From assembly GCF_000764305.2 (NCBI RefSeq), contig NW_025939466.1, positions 1-64,000 of the forward strand: a stretch of DNA of 64,000 nucleotides. Direction: 5' to 3'. Below, in pieces: positions 1 to 11,958 of this stretch. A model generated the notes under the pieces. It did not search any database and was not told the DNA's origin. It saw nothing but the letters and a program-made list of their open reading frames with translations. Made by a program: the position numbers and the translations under genes. This DNA is from Hyalella azteca. Taxonomy: Eukaryota; Arthropoda; Malacostraca; Amphipoda; Hyalellidae. The first letter of the stretch is position 1. The number at the start of each line of letters is the position of its first letter.

Positions 1-180
1 TGTAAGGTTGACAGTTTTGTGGTGCGGCTCGTACCCGTATCCTTGCTGTCCACTCCTGTGAGGTCGTCAGTTTTGTGGTGCGGCTCGTACCCGTATCCTT
101 GCTGTCCACTCCTGTAAGGTTGTCAGTTTTGTGGTGCGACTCGTACCCGTATCCTTGCTGTCCGCTTTTGTGGTCCTCAG
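1..180. repeat. Tandem repeat, 56-bp unit, about three copies
   Basis: The unit beginning CAGTTTTGTGGTGCG starts at 12, 68 and 124, an exact 56-bp spacing. The first two copies are nearly identical and the third decays after about 40 bp. The array is cut by the left edge of the window, so the copy number is a minimum. No open frame follows the period, because 56 is not a multiple of three. Confidence 0.9.
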
Positions 181-475
181 TGGTTTATTAGGATTCTTCG
201 ACGTTGTATCCCTGAGGCTGAGACTCTGTTTCCCGGAGCTTTTGGACCTAATAAATTGTGTGCCTTGTATAGAGGAATTGTGTATCGCCCGAAGATCACC
301 AATATATTAAGAAAAGTCCCTCGTGTTATTCCTCCTCTCTCCAAACGCAAGGGAATTTAGAGCCGGACCAAAAAGCGACTCTTTAGCCCTTGTGTTAAAA
401 CCAATACGCAAGTCACCGTCAAGTCGGCACGCTACTCATAACTATTTCAACTTCGCGGCGGTGTTTCCGGTCACA

Positions 476-580
476 CACGTAATGGACACTACGGCAAACC
501 TCACCTTGCACTATATAGACACCACAACAACCTCACCTTGCACGTAATGGACACCACGACAACCTCACCTTGCACGTAAT
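476..580. repeat. 32-bp tandem repeat spanning a splice donor
   Basis: The 14-mer AACCTCACCTTGCA begins at 497, 529 and 561, an exact 32-bp spacing. A partial fourth unit lies to the left at about 476. On the minus strand each unit carries GCAAGGTGAGGTT, so the donor used by the lectin exon ending at 569 is repeated at 537 and 505. Confidence 0.85.
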
Positions 581-728
581 CAACCTCCTGCTGGGAGTGC
601 CAGCTCAGTAGTGTCGCATCTCCCTCCACTTCCCTGCACTTGTCGAGCGCAATGTCCCACGTCTCGCTGATCGTGCTGATGTAATAGCATTTGTTGTCAT
701 GCAGCGACCAGCCTTCAGGGCACGTCTC
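569..728 (-). CDS. CTLD N-terminal exon of the lectin gene
   Basis: The exon opens after a TTTCCCAG acceptor and ends at G|GTGAGG. The translation begins with the CTLD signature CPEGWSLHDNKCYY and continues with the helix region around DKCREVEGDATLLSWHSQQ. It is phase 1 at both ends, compatible with the exon ending at 2021. It encodes only the first third of a CTLD; the rest must lie beyond the left edge. Two further copies of its donor sequence follow in tandem and could extend the exon by 32 or 64 bp. Neither extension is a multiple of three. Confidence 0.75.
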
Positions 729-1149
729 TGGGAAAGAATTCACTGTTTGAGAACTCAAAAGGAACAGTCATGCAGTGAAAAAATAAGGCCTGATGATACT
801 TGCAATCTCATTTAAGGGAGATAGATTTTAATTTGAAGCTATTTCATTTTAAAAGCTAACGTTATTACGCTAACGAACACAGCAAAAAAATACTATAGTG
901 AGTGCTTAAATGCTGAAGTGATGCTATCGAGAAGAAAAGATTGCAGCTAATCGACTCTGCAGCTGGTAACAAAATTATTCATACAACTCATTCTTTTCAA
1001 TGTTTTCTCAAATAGCTAAAAAATTTATGGATGTATGAACCTAAGATTTGATTGAACTAATCAGTAATGTAAAATTTCCCAAAACCTTCAAATACAATTA
1101 TTCGTTCAGTTGGAAAATAGTAGCAATATTAATAATCAAAAGCATGTCC

Positions 1150-1945
1150 TTTCAACTCAATCTGCAATAATCCTGCAATAATCTCCTGCAATAGTCTCTT
1201 TCTATAGTTTTGATGAGGTTTGCAGGAGTGTCCGGTTGGATATCATTCCATTCTGCAATTGCGACATGTTTCGACTTCTGGCAGTTCGTGGGAGCCCGAT
1301 TATTGATATTAATTTTGAATTCTTGTCGTAAGTTCTCAATCCGGTTCAAGTCGGGGCTATTTGCTGGTCATGGGAGAGCAGTAATCTTCGTTTTATTAAG
1401 CAAAGTGCACGTAGCTCTCAACATATGCTTCAAATCATTCATCTTGCTGAATGAGCCATCGTCGTCCAAGATCCAAATTCAGAGCGGATGTTTGCATGTT
1501 TAACTTCAAATTGATGTAAAAACATCTGAGTTAATTATTCTATCAATTGGAACTAACTTCCCGATGTCACCTAAAGGAAAAACAACCCCCAAAACATATA
1601 TGACCCGCCTCCATGCTTGATTCTTGGAATTGTAGTCTTCGGAAGGAACGCCTCTCTTCTTTGTGACGAATCTTCTTCGTGTAATGTCCATATAACTAAA
1701 TTTTTGTTCCGTAGCACCATAATACTATAAAGCCTTCCACTTAAGATCTTGCGAATGTCACACGAGCAGCAATAAGACGTCGTGTGTGAAGTGGTACACG
1801 TTGAGGTCTGCGTCCATGCAGACAATTCTTGTTGAGACAACGCTGTATGGTCCGCTGACTCACTCATGTTCCGTCAGTGGCTAATCTATTGGAAATGTTC
1901 TGCAACACCACTCTTGGATTCATGTGTATCTCACGACATGAATGA
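1150..1945 (-). pseudogene. Tc1-like transposase relic
   Basis: Read on the minus strand across several frames, this region keeps the order of a Tc1 transposase. First comes a segment with NPRVVLQNISNRLATDG and a following TIQRCLNKN motif. Then come the catalytic-core landmark IKHGGGSYMFWG near 1590-1620, the second-aspartate region LGRRWLIQQDE near 1450, and the C-terminal AEWNDIQPDTPANLIKTI at 1190-1260. Frameshifts and stops break it, so it cannot encode an active enzyme. The N-terminal paired-type DNA-binding domain and terminal inverted repeats were not found. It lies in the intron between the lectin exons at 2021 and 728. Confidence 0.85.
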
Positions 1946-2020
1946 ACTGAGGTCCAGCTCATATCTTGCATAATATAGAAGATATTTTTATTATCAATTC
2001 GACAGCGTAATATAACTCAC

Positions 2021-2111
2021 TGAATTGTGTTTTACAAACGAAGCGATCTACGCTATCGCAGGGCATGTCGTTCCATTGCCCTTGGCCTCCCCCTGCATAT
2101 GAGAGCATCAT
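2021..2111 (-). CDS. CTLD C-terminal exon
   Basis: A long pyrimidine tract and CTCAG acceptor precede the exon, and TCA|GTGAGT closes it. It encodes GQGQWNDMPCDSVDRFVC, the conserved WND...C...FVC end of a CTLD. It starts in phase 0, matching the phase-0 end of the exon at 2510, and ends in phase 1, matching the exon at 728. A nearer AG at the ATGCAG just inside the exon would break the frame, so the upstream acceptor was chosen. Confidence 0.8.
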
Positions 2112-2509
2112 CTGAGCGAGGAAAAAAAACGAAATATTATAATATAATTCAAACCTGGCTCCAGAGTCTGTAGATATGTTAATAAGCAGGCACACGAGGC
2201 AACTTTTTTATAGCTTTTAAACGTAACATTTGTAAAGAAGCTTACTTGTTGGTAGTACTGACCTGAAGTGTTGCTTCGGGTGCTGTACCACTATATACGT
2301 ATATATAGCGCGTGGTACAATTATATGCATGATATGCACCCCGTAAACAAAATCTTGCGTAGATATTGTGCCATTAATCATGATTTTTTTTATTTCGAGC
2401 ATTCAATATTGATTAGAGCAATCAGATTTCGCAGCCTTCCAATAGCTTTAAAAGGCAAATACGGAATTCGAGTAAAGAAATTGACTTTTTTGGAGCGAGG
2501 GTAGCATAC

Positions 2510-2664
2510 CTCTACACAGTCCTCCAGTCCAAATTGGTTGTTAGGTTCCCCGGAATACCAGTTTGTGTATGTGATCAAGTCCCCATTCAGCCACGATGTA
2601 TAAGATCCATTGTCCAGGGCGATGAGGCCAATCCAAGCATTTTTATAACCGTCTTGAATGGAAT
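2510..2664 (-). CDS. CTLD middle exon with an EPN-type sugar-binding motif
   Basis: Opens after CTCTTTAG and ends at GAG|GTATGC. The translation contains NAWIGLIALDNG, then WYSGEPNNQFGLEDCVE. WIGL is the CTLD core strand. EPN followed by E-D-C is the arrangement typical of mannose-type, calcium-dependent binding in this family. Phase 1 at the start, phase 0 at the end. Its N-terminal partner exon, expected to the right, was not found. Confidence 0.8.
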
Positions 2665-2839
2665 CTAAAGAGCAAGCAAATTTGGATATTAGTGCACGTA
2701 AAAAATGGCGGTCGAAATTCTAAATTTTTTCTTGAGAATTTACTAACTTTCGTTCTGAAAAACCTCTTCCCTTCTATTAACATTTAATAAGCACAAATTT
2801 TTACGAACTCCTCTATTTATTCACCACCTATACTCTCAA

Positions 2840-3240
2840 TATTATCAGTCCTTCCATGACCGAAAGTCATGGATATTATCAGTCCTTCCATGAAGAAAGA
2901 AGATCATCTACTAGAAGATACACCAGCGCAGACTATAGAAGTCAAGTGAACTACAATGTTCCAGTGCAGGAAGTGAGAGGAAGAATAGAGAAAAATTATC
3001 ACGAAACGCTACAACAAGTATCAGCAGCAGCGACTTCAAGAATCAGCAGCAGCGACTTAAAGTCCATTTGCATCATTGAAGAAGCAACAGCGGCTTCATA
3101 TGTATGTATATCAGTAGCGGCGTCTTCATGCATCAGCAGCGTCGACTTTCTGATTTGCTTTTCAAGAGATCAGAGACGACTAAAATCTCAGAATGCTGGT
3201 AGAGGCGTCGAACAACATTGAACAGAAGCTAGAACATCAC
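2840..3240 (+). repeat. Short-repeat tract (TCCTTCCATGA and CAGCAGCGACTT repeats)
   Basis: TATTATCAGTCCTTCCATGA occurs twice within 40 bp, and ATCAGCAGCAGCGACTT twice in tandem with looser copies after it. The open frame through 2856-3221 is serine- and alanine-rich because of the repeats and shows no domain, so I do not call it a gene. Confidence 0.5.
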
Positions 3241-6200
3241 ATCAATGAGCGAAGCAACATCAATAGCACGAGTAACGACCGACGTATAATTTATACGCGC
3301 CCGTGAAGAAGTTCAAGATGCGACCAGCGGTGACCTCGGTCATCGCACCTTTGCGCAAATAATATGGTGAAGAAACGGCAACCTCAATATCAACTGTCGC
3401 GACATCTCAAGAGTCGCTGGACTTAAGTTGGGTATTCTAATAATGAAGTATTCATATTAGACTTAATTAATATTGTTTGTTAACCCACAGGTAATAATAT
3501 ATCTGGTTCGCAATATCATGAGTATTTTGTGAGTCATGGGAGATCAGTAACGATTCCCGAATATTTAATTTCCAAATGACCATTTAACTGATAATTTTGC
3601 TAAATTAAACGCTCAATAGACTTGCATCTATTTTCCTTGCGCGATGTTGTATTTATAACACGTAGCAATGTTCATGTGCGAATGCACATGACGAGCGTTA
3701 ATAGTCAGAGACTGATTTTTTTTATTTCGAATGGAGATATATGTGCCGCGATGCTTGAGCACCATCGCTGGTACGTCAGTGAACATTGCTCACGTTCACT
3801 GAGATGAATGTTTCCAGTCGATGTAATTAAATTAAGTACTGATAAAAAGACAACGTCTTTCATATGCAAAATAAGGTCATTGACTCATAAAAATTGGCCT
3901 ATTAAAATATGAGTCGGAAGTATAAATCCTGTGAGGTTAGAGGCCGATGTTAAATTAATAATTTAGCACGACGAGTCCCTCAAACTATAAAGCCAATTCT
4001 CACTAATGAACTTCATGCTGTTACAGCCTTAATTATAGAATTGACGAATTCTTATAATAATACGGCATTGACGCCGTCGATGCTAACGAATAATGAGCTG
4101 TTCTTACCTGAGATTATAATAATCCGGTTATATAAAATGATGTTGAAATCCTTTTTTGGGTTTATGTTTATACTCGCTCTTTCAAATTAGATAATGCTAG
4201 CAGTCAACACTGACACCATGAATGATTGCATGTGTTCTAACCATATGGTAGCACGTAAGCACTGTTCATTTTTTAAAACATGATAGGCGGTCAGAATTTG
4301 TTACTGAGAAAGTCATCAATTGACATTAATTGACTGATATGGTGATAACGTAATGTACGTATACCAATTTATCTAGCTTAATTTGAATTATTTTGATGTT
4401 GATGATGTGATAATTCTAAAGACAAACTGTGATGTTTAATTTAAAATTTAGCATGTTTGAAAACGTTAGAATCAACGGGCTAATTTTCATAACTAACGTC
4501 GATGCAAGTTTCTGAATCATGTGACGAGATCGTATACTGTCTAGTCTATGCGACTTAGATACCAAGTTATCAAGTTAGTTCCTGAACTAATCGTTCATTC
4601 AATTACGATCGTCATTCTTAATCACTGAAGCTTTTAATGAACTTTGAGAATGTTCATTTACTCTGTTCAATTATTGATATATCAAAAGCGAATGATGATT
4701 TACGTAAAAACGAAATCACATAAATGCTATCATCATATAAATTGCATCATATAAAATCAGTATTTTAATTCATGAAACGTCAATAAAAACGTGAATAAAT
4801 TACACGTTGTTTAACGGTAATATAAAGAACAGAGCATCTTTTAAAAAGCTCTTGCTGTACCAATGGTACTTAACAACGTGTACGTCAAGCTATGTGCGTG
4901 ATAGACTCGTATACATGGAGTTCAGAGGTGACGGCTTGGCGCCTCAGCTTGAGCTGCCTGTGTGTAAACAACAGGTCCAAGGCAGCCGCAGACCGAGTCG
5001 ACCATTCGAGCAACTCATTACATTTACTCACTTGTACGATGGTCATAGTACTGTTCTGAGAGAACGCGGTCACGTTATTATATTTAATGTATTAGAATTA
5101 ATAAATATTAATTCCATTAATGCAAACTTATTAATGTGTCTTGCGATTGATTTTCTCACAGGAGTGAATGCGCATCAAATCTCTGTATCCTCACAACGTG
5201 GCTATCACGTTGAAAGCAAATATTCCGTTACGTAATATTACAAGTATTCAAAAGATTGCATTGTATGCAATAAAGTGCAATGATGTTTTCATGATTCATA
5301 CTGTTAAATGTTATTTCTTTTCAAGAATATAACGAGATGTAATAAATAATAGCTTGGCCACTGCACGCTATTACGCATGCAGAAAATAAGATGTCAGTAA
5401 GACTGTTATTGAGATGACTTATAATCGTGATAAATTTAATTTCACGTTGCTCAAATTTACAACATGTAGAGCATAAAAATTCTGTTGTATAAATTCAAGT
5501 AATCAAGCTAGAGCATTTTATGATCACTATTAAATTGACAATGCTACTAATTGAATGCACGAAAGGATAAGAATTCAATAGTGAATATTTTTCCATAAAT
5601 AACGATTACGTGCATACTTGAGTTAATGGAAACGTGTTGAGGAAATTCAATTCAGAACCCATTAACCTATAATCTTACACTGATGGGAGCATTTGTCTCA
5701 GCAAGTGAATAACAGAGTCCATAGCTTGATCGAATTCATGATCAAACTCACGATCGAACTGACGATCGCAATAAGAAGTGACGAATGAAGAGCAATCGTT
5801 TATAAATCGCAATTCAATTCAATAAGTTCTTCTTTACAGTAGGAAACTTGTCCTGCGATCAATGAGATATAATAACATACAATTGTTATTGTCGACTTAA
5901 CGACGATTTACACGCGAGATAGAATTATTTCTTGCTTAACGATTGGGGTAATATTGCTCAATTGTAAAAGTTTTCCCTTTATAATTATGAGATCTAATTA
6001 TGATTAGATTATCGATTAGACAAGTGGAATTAGAACAGTTCACGTTCGATAACTCATACTTGATAATAATATTTTTGTATTATGATTCAAAAAGGAAAGG
6101 TAAAGTAAGACGTTTTCAAGTCCACAAAATTCTCACACTTTAACACTCGAGGACCTTTTGAACTCGGTCTGTTCATAACATGTTACCGACTACAGATTTC

Positions 6201-9050
6201 AATTTCAATGTTGCGATCAACATCCGTGCGATGTCTATCAACATCAGTGCGATGCTGTAGATTTTTTTATCGCTCATGGTCAACGTGCTAAGCTTGTTGA
6301 TGGAAAACGCCTGAGTGGTAGCACTTCAAAATTGAAGAATGTTCTATGTGTCGGGATTTATGCGAAGAAACCGCTAAATCAGCTTATCTGCGTTGTGACG
6401 TTCGCAGATTGCGCTCGACTGTGTAGAATTGTTGTGAGAACGACTTACCCGCCTTGCAGTTTCTGATCGAGACTGTAAGTGCCTTTCCTGTTATTCAATT
6501 TTTGCTTACAACAAAGGTCTGTGCAATATTGTCGAGTATATATACCGATAAAATTGATGCGCGTTAAAAGCACCGAACACTGATTCCAACAGGGAAATTT
6601 TTTGTGTTAATGTGTTATTCTAATATCTAGGTAACGCTAAATAATTAATTTCCGCCTATTATTTTTTTGTAACTATCATATTCGGTTGTGCAAGGTTGAT
6701 AGACAAGTGTTTTTTGAAATTCTTGTATGCAATATAATGTTCTACTCATTACTTTCTCTACCATGCTATCTACTCAATTGCATTATCTGTAAAAGTAATG
6801 AGTTGATGTTATAAGACATCCATGTGGTTTCAAACGGTAGATTTAATCAATTTGATTAAACTGTAACAATTATTGTACAGTCATGAGTAGATTCAGCCGT
6901 CAAAGACTGGCATTTCAATTGCATAAAGTTAACGTTGCATATAACAAATGCTGACTCAATCTATCGAAGAAAGTCTGTATATATTTTTTTTTCTGCCCTT
7001 GATTGGTCGAGAATTTCTTCTTTTAATGCATCATGAATACAATTATGTGCATTTAAATGTAATATGGTAATTTTTTGAGTTGCATATAATTTTTGTCTGT
7101 GATTACGATGTATGAGCTATAAGTTATAAGCTAAATTTTCTAACGCTTGATCATGTCGTGAGAAATTTTCTCTTCAGATGATTTCATTATAATTTGAATT
7201 CATGCCGACGATTGATCACGTGATTCACGTAAAAAAACTCAACCTCAATTCACCGATAATTTTTTTTTGCTATAAGCGCAAAAAATTTAATGAAGCGGCA
7301 AACAGGATTTGCTTACCTTTCACAAATCGTCTTATTAAATCGCTACGTAAGCGAGAATAACTTCACGCTCAGCGATGGCATTAATGAGATCTTTAATGAG
7401 ACTAGCAATCTAATTAAATTACATAGCAATAGCACGGTTCTTATACTTCATTCTTGATGAGACTTGCTAAATGCAAGTGATATCGTGATATAATGACTAC
7501 CGAGGAGATTAATTTTAAACTCAGGTCACTGAGATCATTAAAATGGACGAACCGTAGTTGAAATTTAACGATTTTATTGTAAAAATTGCTCATGTTTGTA
7601 TCTTCATTTTGCCTCTTATTCGAACGATGTTTAATGTTATTGAAATTTTGTTGTTCACTTATTACATTCTCTTTGAATTAGGCACTGCGAATGACAAATG
7701 GTTCGATACAATTATTGTGTTTCCATTCAACTGTAATATTTCACAAGTTTGAAATTAACATGTTGACGCAGAATGCTTTAATTTCTTTTGATCTATCTCA
7801 TTTTACTTGATTTATCAATCATTATTGCTAATTATTCTCCATTGTGTACTAAAAATTCCAACATGAATGTTCGAATGTGTACGGAAACTGTTCTACAGCG
7901 TACAGTATAATGATTGATTAGATAATTAATCATGTTAAATAACAGTTCGATATTTCGCAATGTTATTGGAATGTATATCGATGTCTTATTCCGACGGCAT
8001 GAGTTGAGTTGTGTGTCATACTCGTTAAGTAGTTTAGCATTCGTGCTTGCTTCAATGAAGTCATATACTGTATTAACAACGAGTAATTTCTTTCGACTTT
8101 TTCTCGAAAACGTAATGGTATATATATCGCTGACCTTGAGAGTCTTGTGTCCAGTCAGCCAACGTAAGTTGTAAAAGTCACAATTATGTAGTGCCGACAC
8201 AGGAGCGTCATTTTCCAAAGGGGGAAAGGCACGACTTCAATACAAGTACCGATAGACGAGAGATAGCAATTAAAAATAACTGTACTAACAACGTACTGAT
8301 AGAAACATTGTATTTCATACAATCATGTTCGATGATGAATCCGAGTTTATCCCGAATAATTATCATCATTTTGTGCTAACTCATTTCCTTTTTCAGCACT
8401 AACTATAATTAAATAAAGATGTTACTTTTTAACCTGATTAGTAAAAGGTACCGAAAATAATTTGCATATCATAGTATTGTGAATTGAATTTCATATGTTT
8501 TCTAATGTACCTGGGTTTCACGATTGCAAACCATCTTGCTGGATCATGATCTAATAAAATGAGTGAAATAGCCATTTATATGTAAAGTAACATAGCGTAA
8601 ATGAATTTCCTGCTGTTATGTGATTGCTTTTAAATGAAATTGCGAAATGATCCAACGCAGCTCATAGTAAATCTAAGAAAAGGCTATTACATAGTTCTCT
8701 AAAATTAGAAATCAATGAAAATGTATTTTCTTCTTGCCGAGTGACAAACTGTATTCTTGAGCGTATGAATCCAGAAAACCGGCATTGAACTTCTATGTAA
8801 TATTAAGTTACTACTATGATGTCCTTTGACATATGTAAACTCTAGTAACTGAGCCTTTTCTTAAAATTAGGTCTGAAATTAATGCCAAATTAATTAATGC
8901 CTAATCTAAGCACTGATGTTTAACGTACAGTCTCATTGTAATTAACATTTCCGATCATTGTTAAGAAACTTGTACACATGACACTGATGCGTTGACCCAC
9001 GTATTAGCTTTGCTTTATATTAATGAAGCGAGGACGCTTCTACAGCGTAG
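3240..9050. other. AT-rich gene-free tract
   Basis: About 5.8 kb with no credible exon, transposase or reverse-transcriptase motif on either strand. Frames are short and lack domain signatures; the longest, at 4807-5235, is not recognisable. The tract has a uniform texture with many short inverted pieces such as CGATCAAACTCACGATCG near 5740. It could be lectin intron, or the non-coding body of an unclassified mobile element. Missing C- and N-terminal lectin exons expected between 10992 and 2664 should lie here or have been lost. Confidence 0.4.
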
Positions 9051-9165
9051 GGGGGACGTGTCAGGCCGTGATGTCATTAGCGACTATTACGTCACCTTCT
9101 GTGACGTCACTACTCGCGGGTCACCGCGTATATAAGCTCGGAGAGCGCACTGCCAGTCAGTCTTA
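9040..9165 (+). promoter_or_regulatory. Promoter-like block with CRE motifs, TATA box and initiator
   Basis: A GC-rich island inside AT-rich DNA contains GTGACGTCAC (full CRE core), further half sites (GATGTCAT, TACGTCAC), then GTATATAAG at 9128-9136. CCAGTCAGTC lies about 25 bp downstream, where an arthropod initiator (TCAGT) would be expected. It points rightward, straight into the inserted element at 9166. This is the architecture of a polymerase II promoter, for instance from an LTR, but no LTR pair was found. Confidence 0.5.
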
Positions 9166-9830
9166 AGCCCCTTTCACACAGGACAGTAGATACTGCGCGC
9201 GTCAAAAATGCCGCGGCAGTATTTACAGCGCAATCTTTCACACGAGGCGCTTGTTACTGCTGGGATCTATCAGTCTTGCAGTGCTTTATGCACCATCAGT
9301 CCATCTCTATGTTCATGTAACAATATTTCTTTATGAAAATATATCTCTATGTGAGAATGATGTAAATACACCTCTATGGAAATACCTATATATTTTATGG
9401 AAAATATATCTTTTATAAAATATATCTCTATCACTTTAAGGAAATATATATTTAACAATGTATATCTTTATGTTTATGTAACAATATTTATGTACCGATA
9501 TTTATGTTACAATATCAGTCTATAATCTATCAGGCTAGCAGTGCTGTTTATTATACACCTAAAATACGGCCCCCACTGTCTGCTGGGATCTGGCGTCAAA
9601 AACCGCCCACTGTGAAAGATTACATTGAATACCATTGCAAGCTAAACTATCGCGACAAATCTACCGCCGCAGTTTTAGCGCGACACACGCTGGCGTCAGG
9701 CGTCAAATTCTACGCCGCAGTAAATGCAGTCGTGTGTGAACAGCAGTGCACATTTCGTATGTCCGCTAAGGTTCGGCAGTAAATACTGTCGGACGCTGGC
9801 AGTATTTACTGCCCTGTGTGAAAGGGGCCT
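9166..9830. mobile_element. 665-bp MITE with TIRs and TTA target duplication
   Basis: The ends are inverted copies: AGCCCCTTTCACACAGG at the left and CCTGTGTGAAAGGGGCC at the right. TTA flanks both sides (9163-9165 and 9831-9833). A 3-bp TWA duplication is typical of PIF/Harbinger elements, so that superfamily is likely. Internal GC-rich subterminal repeats (GCAGTATTTAC and similar) occur near both ends. No transposase is encoded. Confidence 0.8.
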
Positions 9831-9833
9831 TAG

Positions 9834-10330
9834 GGTGCGGCCAGACAGAAAGCGAGAAAGCGCACTCGAGCGTAAGCGCGCTGAAGCGACCATATTATAT
9901 TCAAACAATCCCATAGGGGTGGCCAGATAGGACGCGCGCTCACGCTAGCACCCGCGGCGCTTGCTGAGGCGAGAAGCTTGTAGATTTGTTGAGTTAAATA
10001 TACAAGCGCGAGCACGCTTGTAGTTGCCCCTGAGACGTCGTCTAGGATGGCTGTCGAAGCTTTGATCTGCTCCATCAGCTTTGATCTGCTATCTGGGGCG
10101 CCTCGCACTCCTACCCAAATAAAAATTAAGAGTGGAGCACCTATGTTTTTAGGATGGCTATCAGCGGACGCCATAGGTGGAGCGACTATGATTTATATAG
10201 TGAATTAAGAGTGGCGTGCACCACCTATCCCACACCTATAACCTGCCGATGGCCCCCCTACCCGTAAAACACTTCTTCCATCAATAACTGCCCATTGGCA
10301 CCAGTGGCGCATCTATGAGACACCGATGGC
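9834..10330. repeat. Fragments of further short interspersed elements
   Basis: GGTGCGGCCAGACAG at 9835 and GGGGTGGCCAGATAG near 9916 look like decayed copies of one terminal motif in the same orientation. The following 400 bp holds short inverted pieces such as CACCTATG / CATAGGTGG at 10139-10177. No coding potential was seen. Confidence 0.35.
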
Positions 10331-10991
10331 CACCTTTAAAATTAAGTCGATAAAAATTTTTAATTTAGTTTCAAATCCGATGCTTTCGTATTTACTGATT
10401 TTGCTTCATACAATCACCATTCACGGAAGTTCACCAAGGCATTACAGGTAACAATGTCAGACATGTAGCAGGAACAAATATTCAGAGTACCATACACATA
10501 CCTTGTGAGAAATCGACTTAGATCTTTCGGCCAGGAGCAGTTCTAAAAGCGAATAAGTTATCATCACAGAGCAGCATGTTCAAATGTTTTAGAAATAGAA
10601 ATGTTTTAGAAAAGTGAGAAATAGACAAAATAAAAAGAATAAAATCTGGCTAGTAGTTTATGAGCCGAAAATGTGTTCAAGTATAGGTGGGGAATTTGCT
10701 TGCTAGTTAACTCAGCTATTTCATGCTGTGATATCAATGTTAGATAACACATGGCGTAATTTGCGTTAAAAAGTGCATCAGGTCCATGCAGATTTACTAT
10801 TTAGTTAAAAGAAAGCTTTAGCCAACGGACCATCAATGATATTTAGTGTCCCTTTATATGTATGTGAAACTATATCGATGTCACATTTAATAGCTTCCCA
10901 ACATTAGGCATCGTAAGGATTCATGCTTAATAATATAATCATCGCCGTTGCTAAAATTTTATTATGTGTAACGAGTATCAAGTTCATTTAC

Positions 10992-11144
10992 CTGTGCAAG
11001 AATCGTAGCAATATCCATTGGGTTCACCGTCGGCGTAATTAAGGATTGTCACAGGCTCTCCATCAGTCCAGTAGAGGGAAGAGTAATCGTTCTTGAGCCC
11101 AATGTACACACCATGGTCTTGTACGTGTGCCCGAGCTACCATTC
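10992..11144 (-). CDS. CTLD middle exon with an EPN motif
   Basis: Opens after TGCCCTAG and closes at ACAG|GTAAAT. The translation runs through GVYIGLKNDYSSLYWTDG and then YADGEPNGYC. YIGL and GEPN are core CTLD landmarks. Phase 1 at both ends. Joined to the exon ending at 25708 the frame reads on without a break (LFVEG, then MVARAHVQDHG), so it completes the CTLD begun there across an intron of about 14.5 kb packed with mobile elements. Confidence 0.8.
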
Positions 11145-11958
11145 CTAGGGCAGGAAATGAATATAAACGAGTGTGATAAAATTTCCACCAATAAATTAAT
11201 TAATTTTGACACTTTCGTGCTTAACATTGTCTGCCGTCACTAGTATTTAGAACGCATTATGAACGTGAATTCCGTAACAGCTCAATATATCCCATGTTCG
11301 AAACATGCGATGATTATGCCACAGCTTCATTGTAGTGTTGATAGAATGAAGTAGAATTAAAATTCAAATTAGGTATTTAGTGTAACGTAAATACGTACAA
11401 ACGAACATTTCTCGGTACGCTTGCAATTGTCGACACAGACCTAAGTAGGTGACAGAGATAACCCAGGACATATTTTTTCCAGTTAGGGTTGCTGATAAAA
11501 TATAAAATGCTACCTAAACATAAATTAGATACGATTTAATAATTATCTGAACAAACACTAAAAAAATTCTATCTCGTGGTTAGCTGCACTGTTCACACCG
11601 CCAGTGGGACGTAGGCAGAACCTTGCCAATTTTAAGTCAACTGGACAGTACGTCTCGAGCTCGTGACGTTTCCAGGTGGGCATAGCCTTTTGCATGTAAA
11701 GGCCCGTTCACACTAGTGGCAACGGCATGCGCTTTGAGTCGTTTGCTGCAGTGCCTCACCGCGCACAACCGTTCACACTACGTTTGTAAGCGATAGCTCG
11801 AGACCGCGCGCTTTGAACAGTAGTTGCCACCTAGACCCAAATAAAAAGTTACAATATTCGTACCAATATTATATCATTCTTTCAAATCGCTAAACGGTAA
11901 TGCATAAATTGACAGCTAAAATCACAGAAACTAAACACGTCATGTAAAAGTAACTTAC

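Noticed and set aside
1..180. CRISPR array
   Set aside because: The units are contiguous tandem copies without unique spacers, and the DNA is eukaryotic.
2856..3221. 121-codon plus-strand open frame
   Set aside because: It follows CAGCAGCGACTT repeats and has no domain or splice logic. Composition explains the open frame.
4807..5235. 142-codon plus-strand open frame in the AT-rich tract
   Set aside because: The first codon is not ATG, there are no recognisable motifs, and residue use looks random.
7832..8218. 128-codon minus-strand open frame
   Set aside because: No domain recognised; it overlaps another frame on the plus strand and lies in the gene-free tract.
10513..10553. 41-bp micro-exon on the minus strand (GCTTTTAG acceptor, CACAAG|GTATGT donor)
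   Set aside because: The splice sites look good, but no CTLD or other motif is encoded and a chance match is likely at this length.
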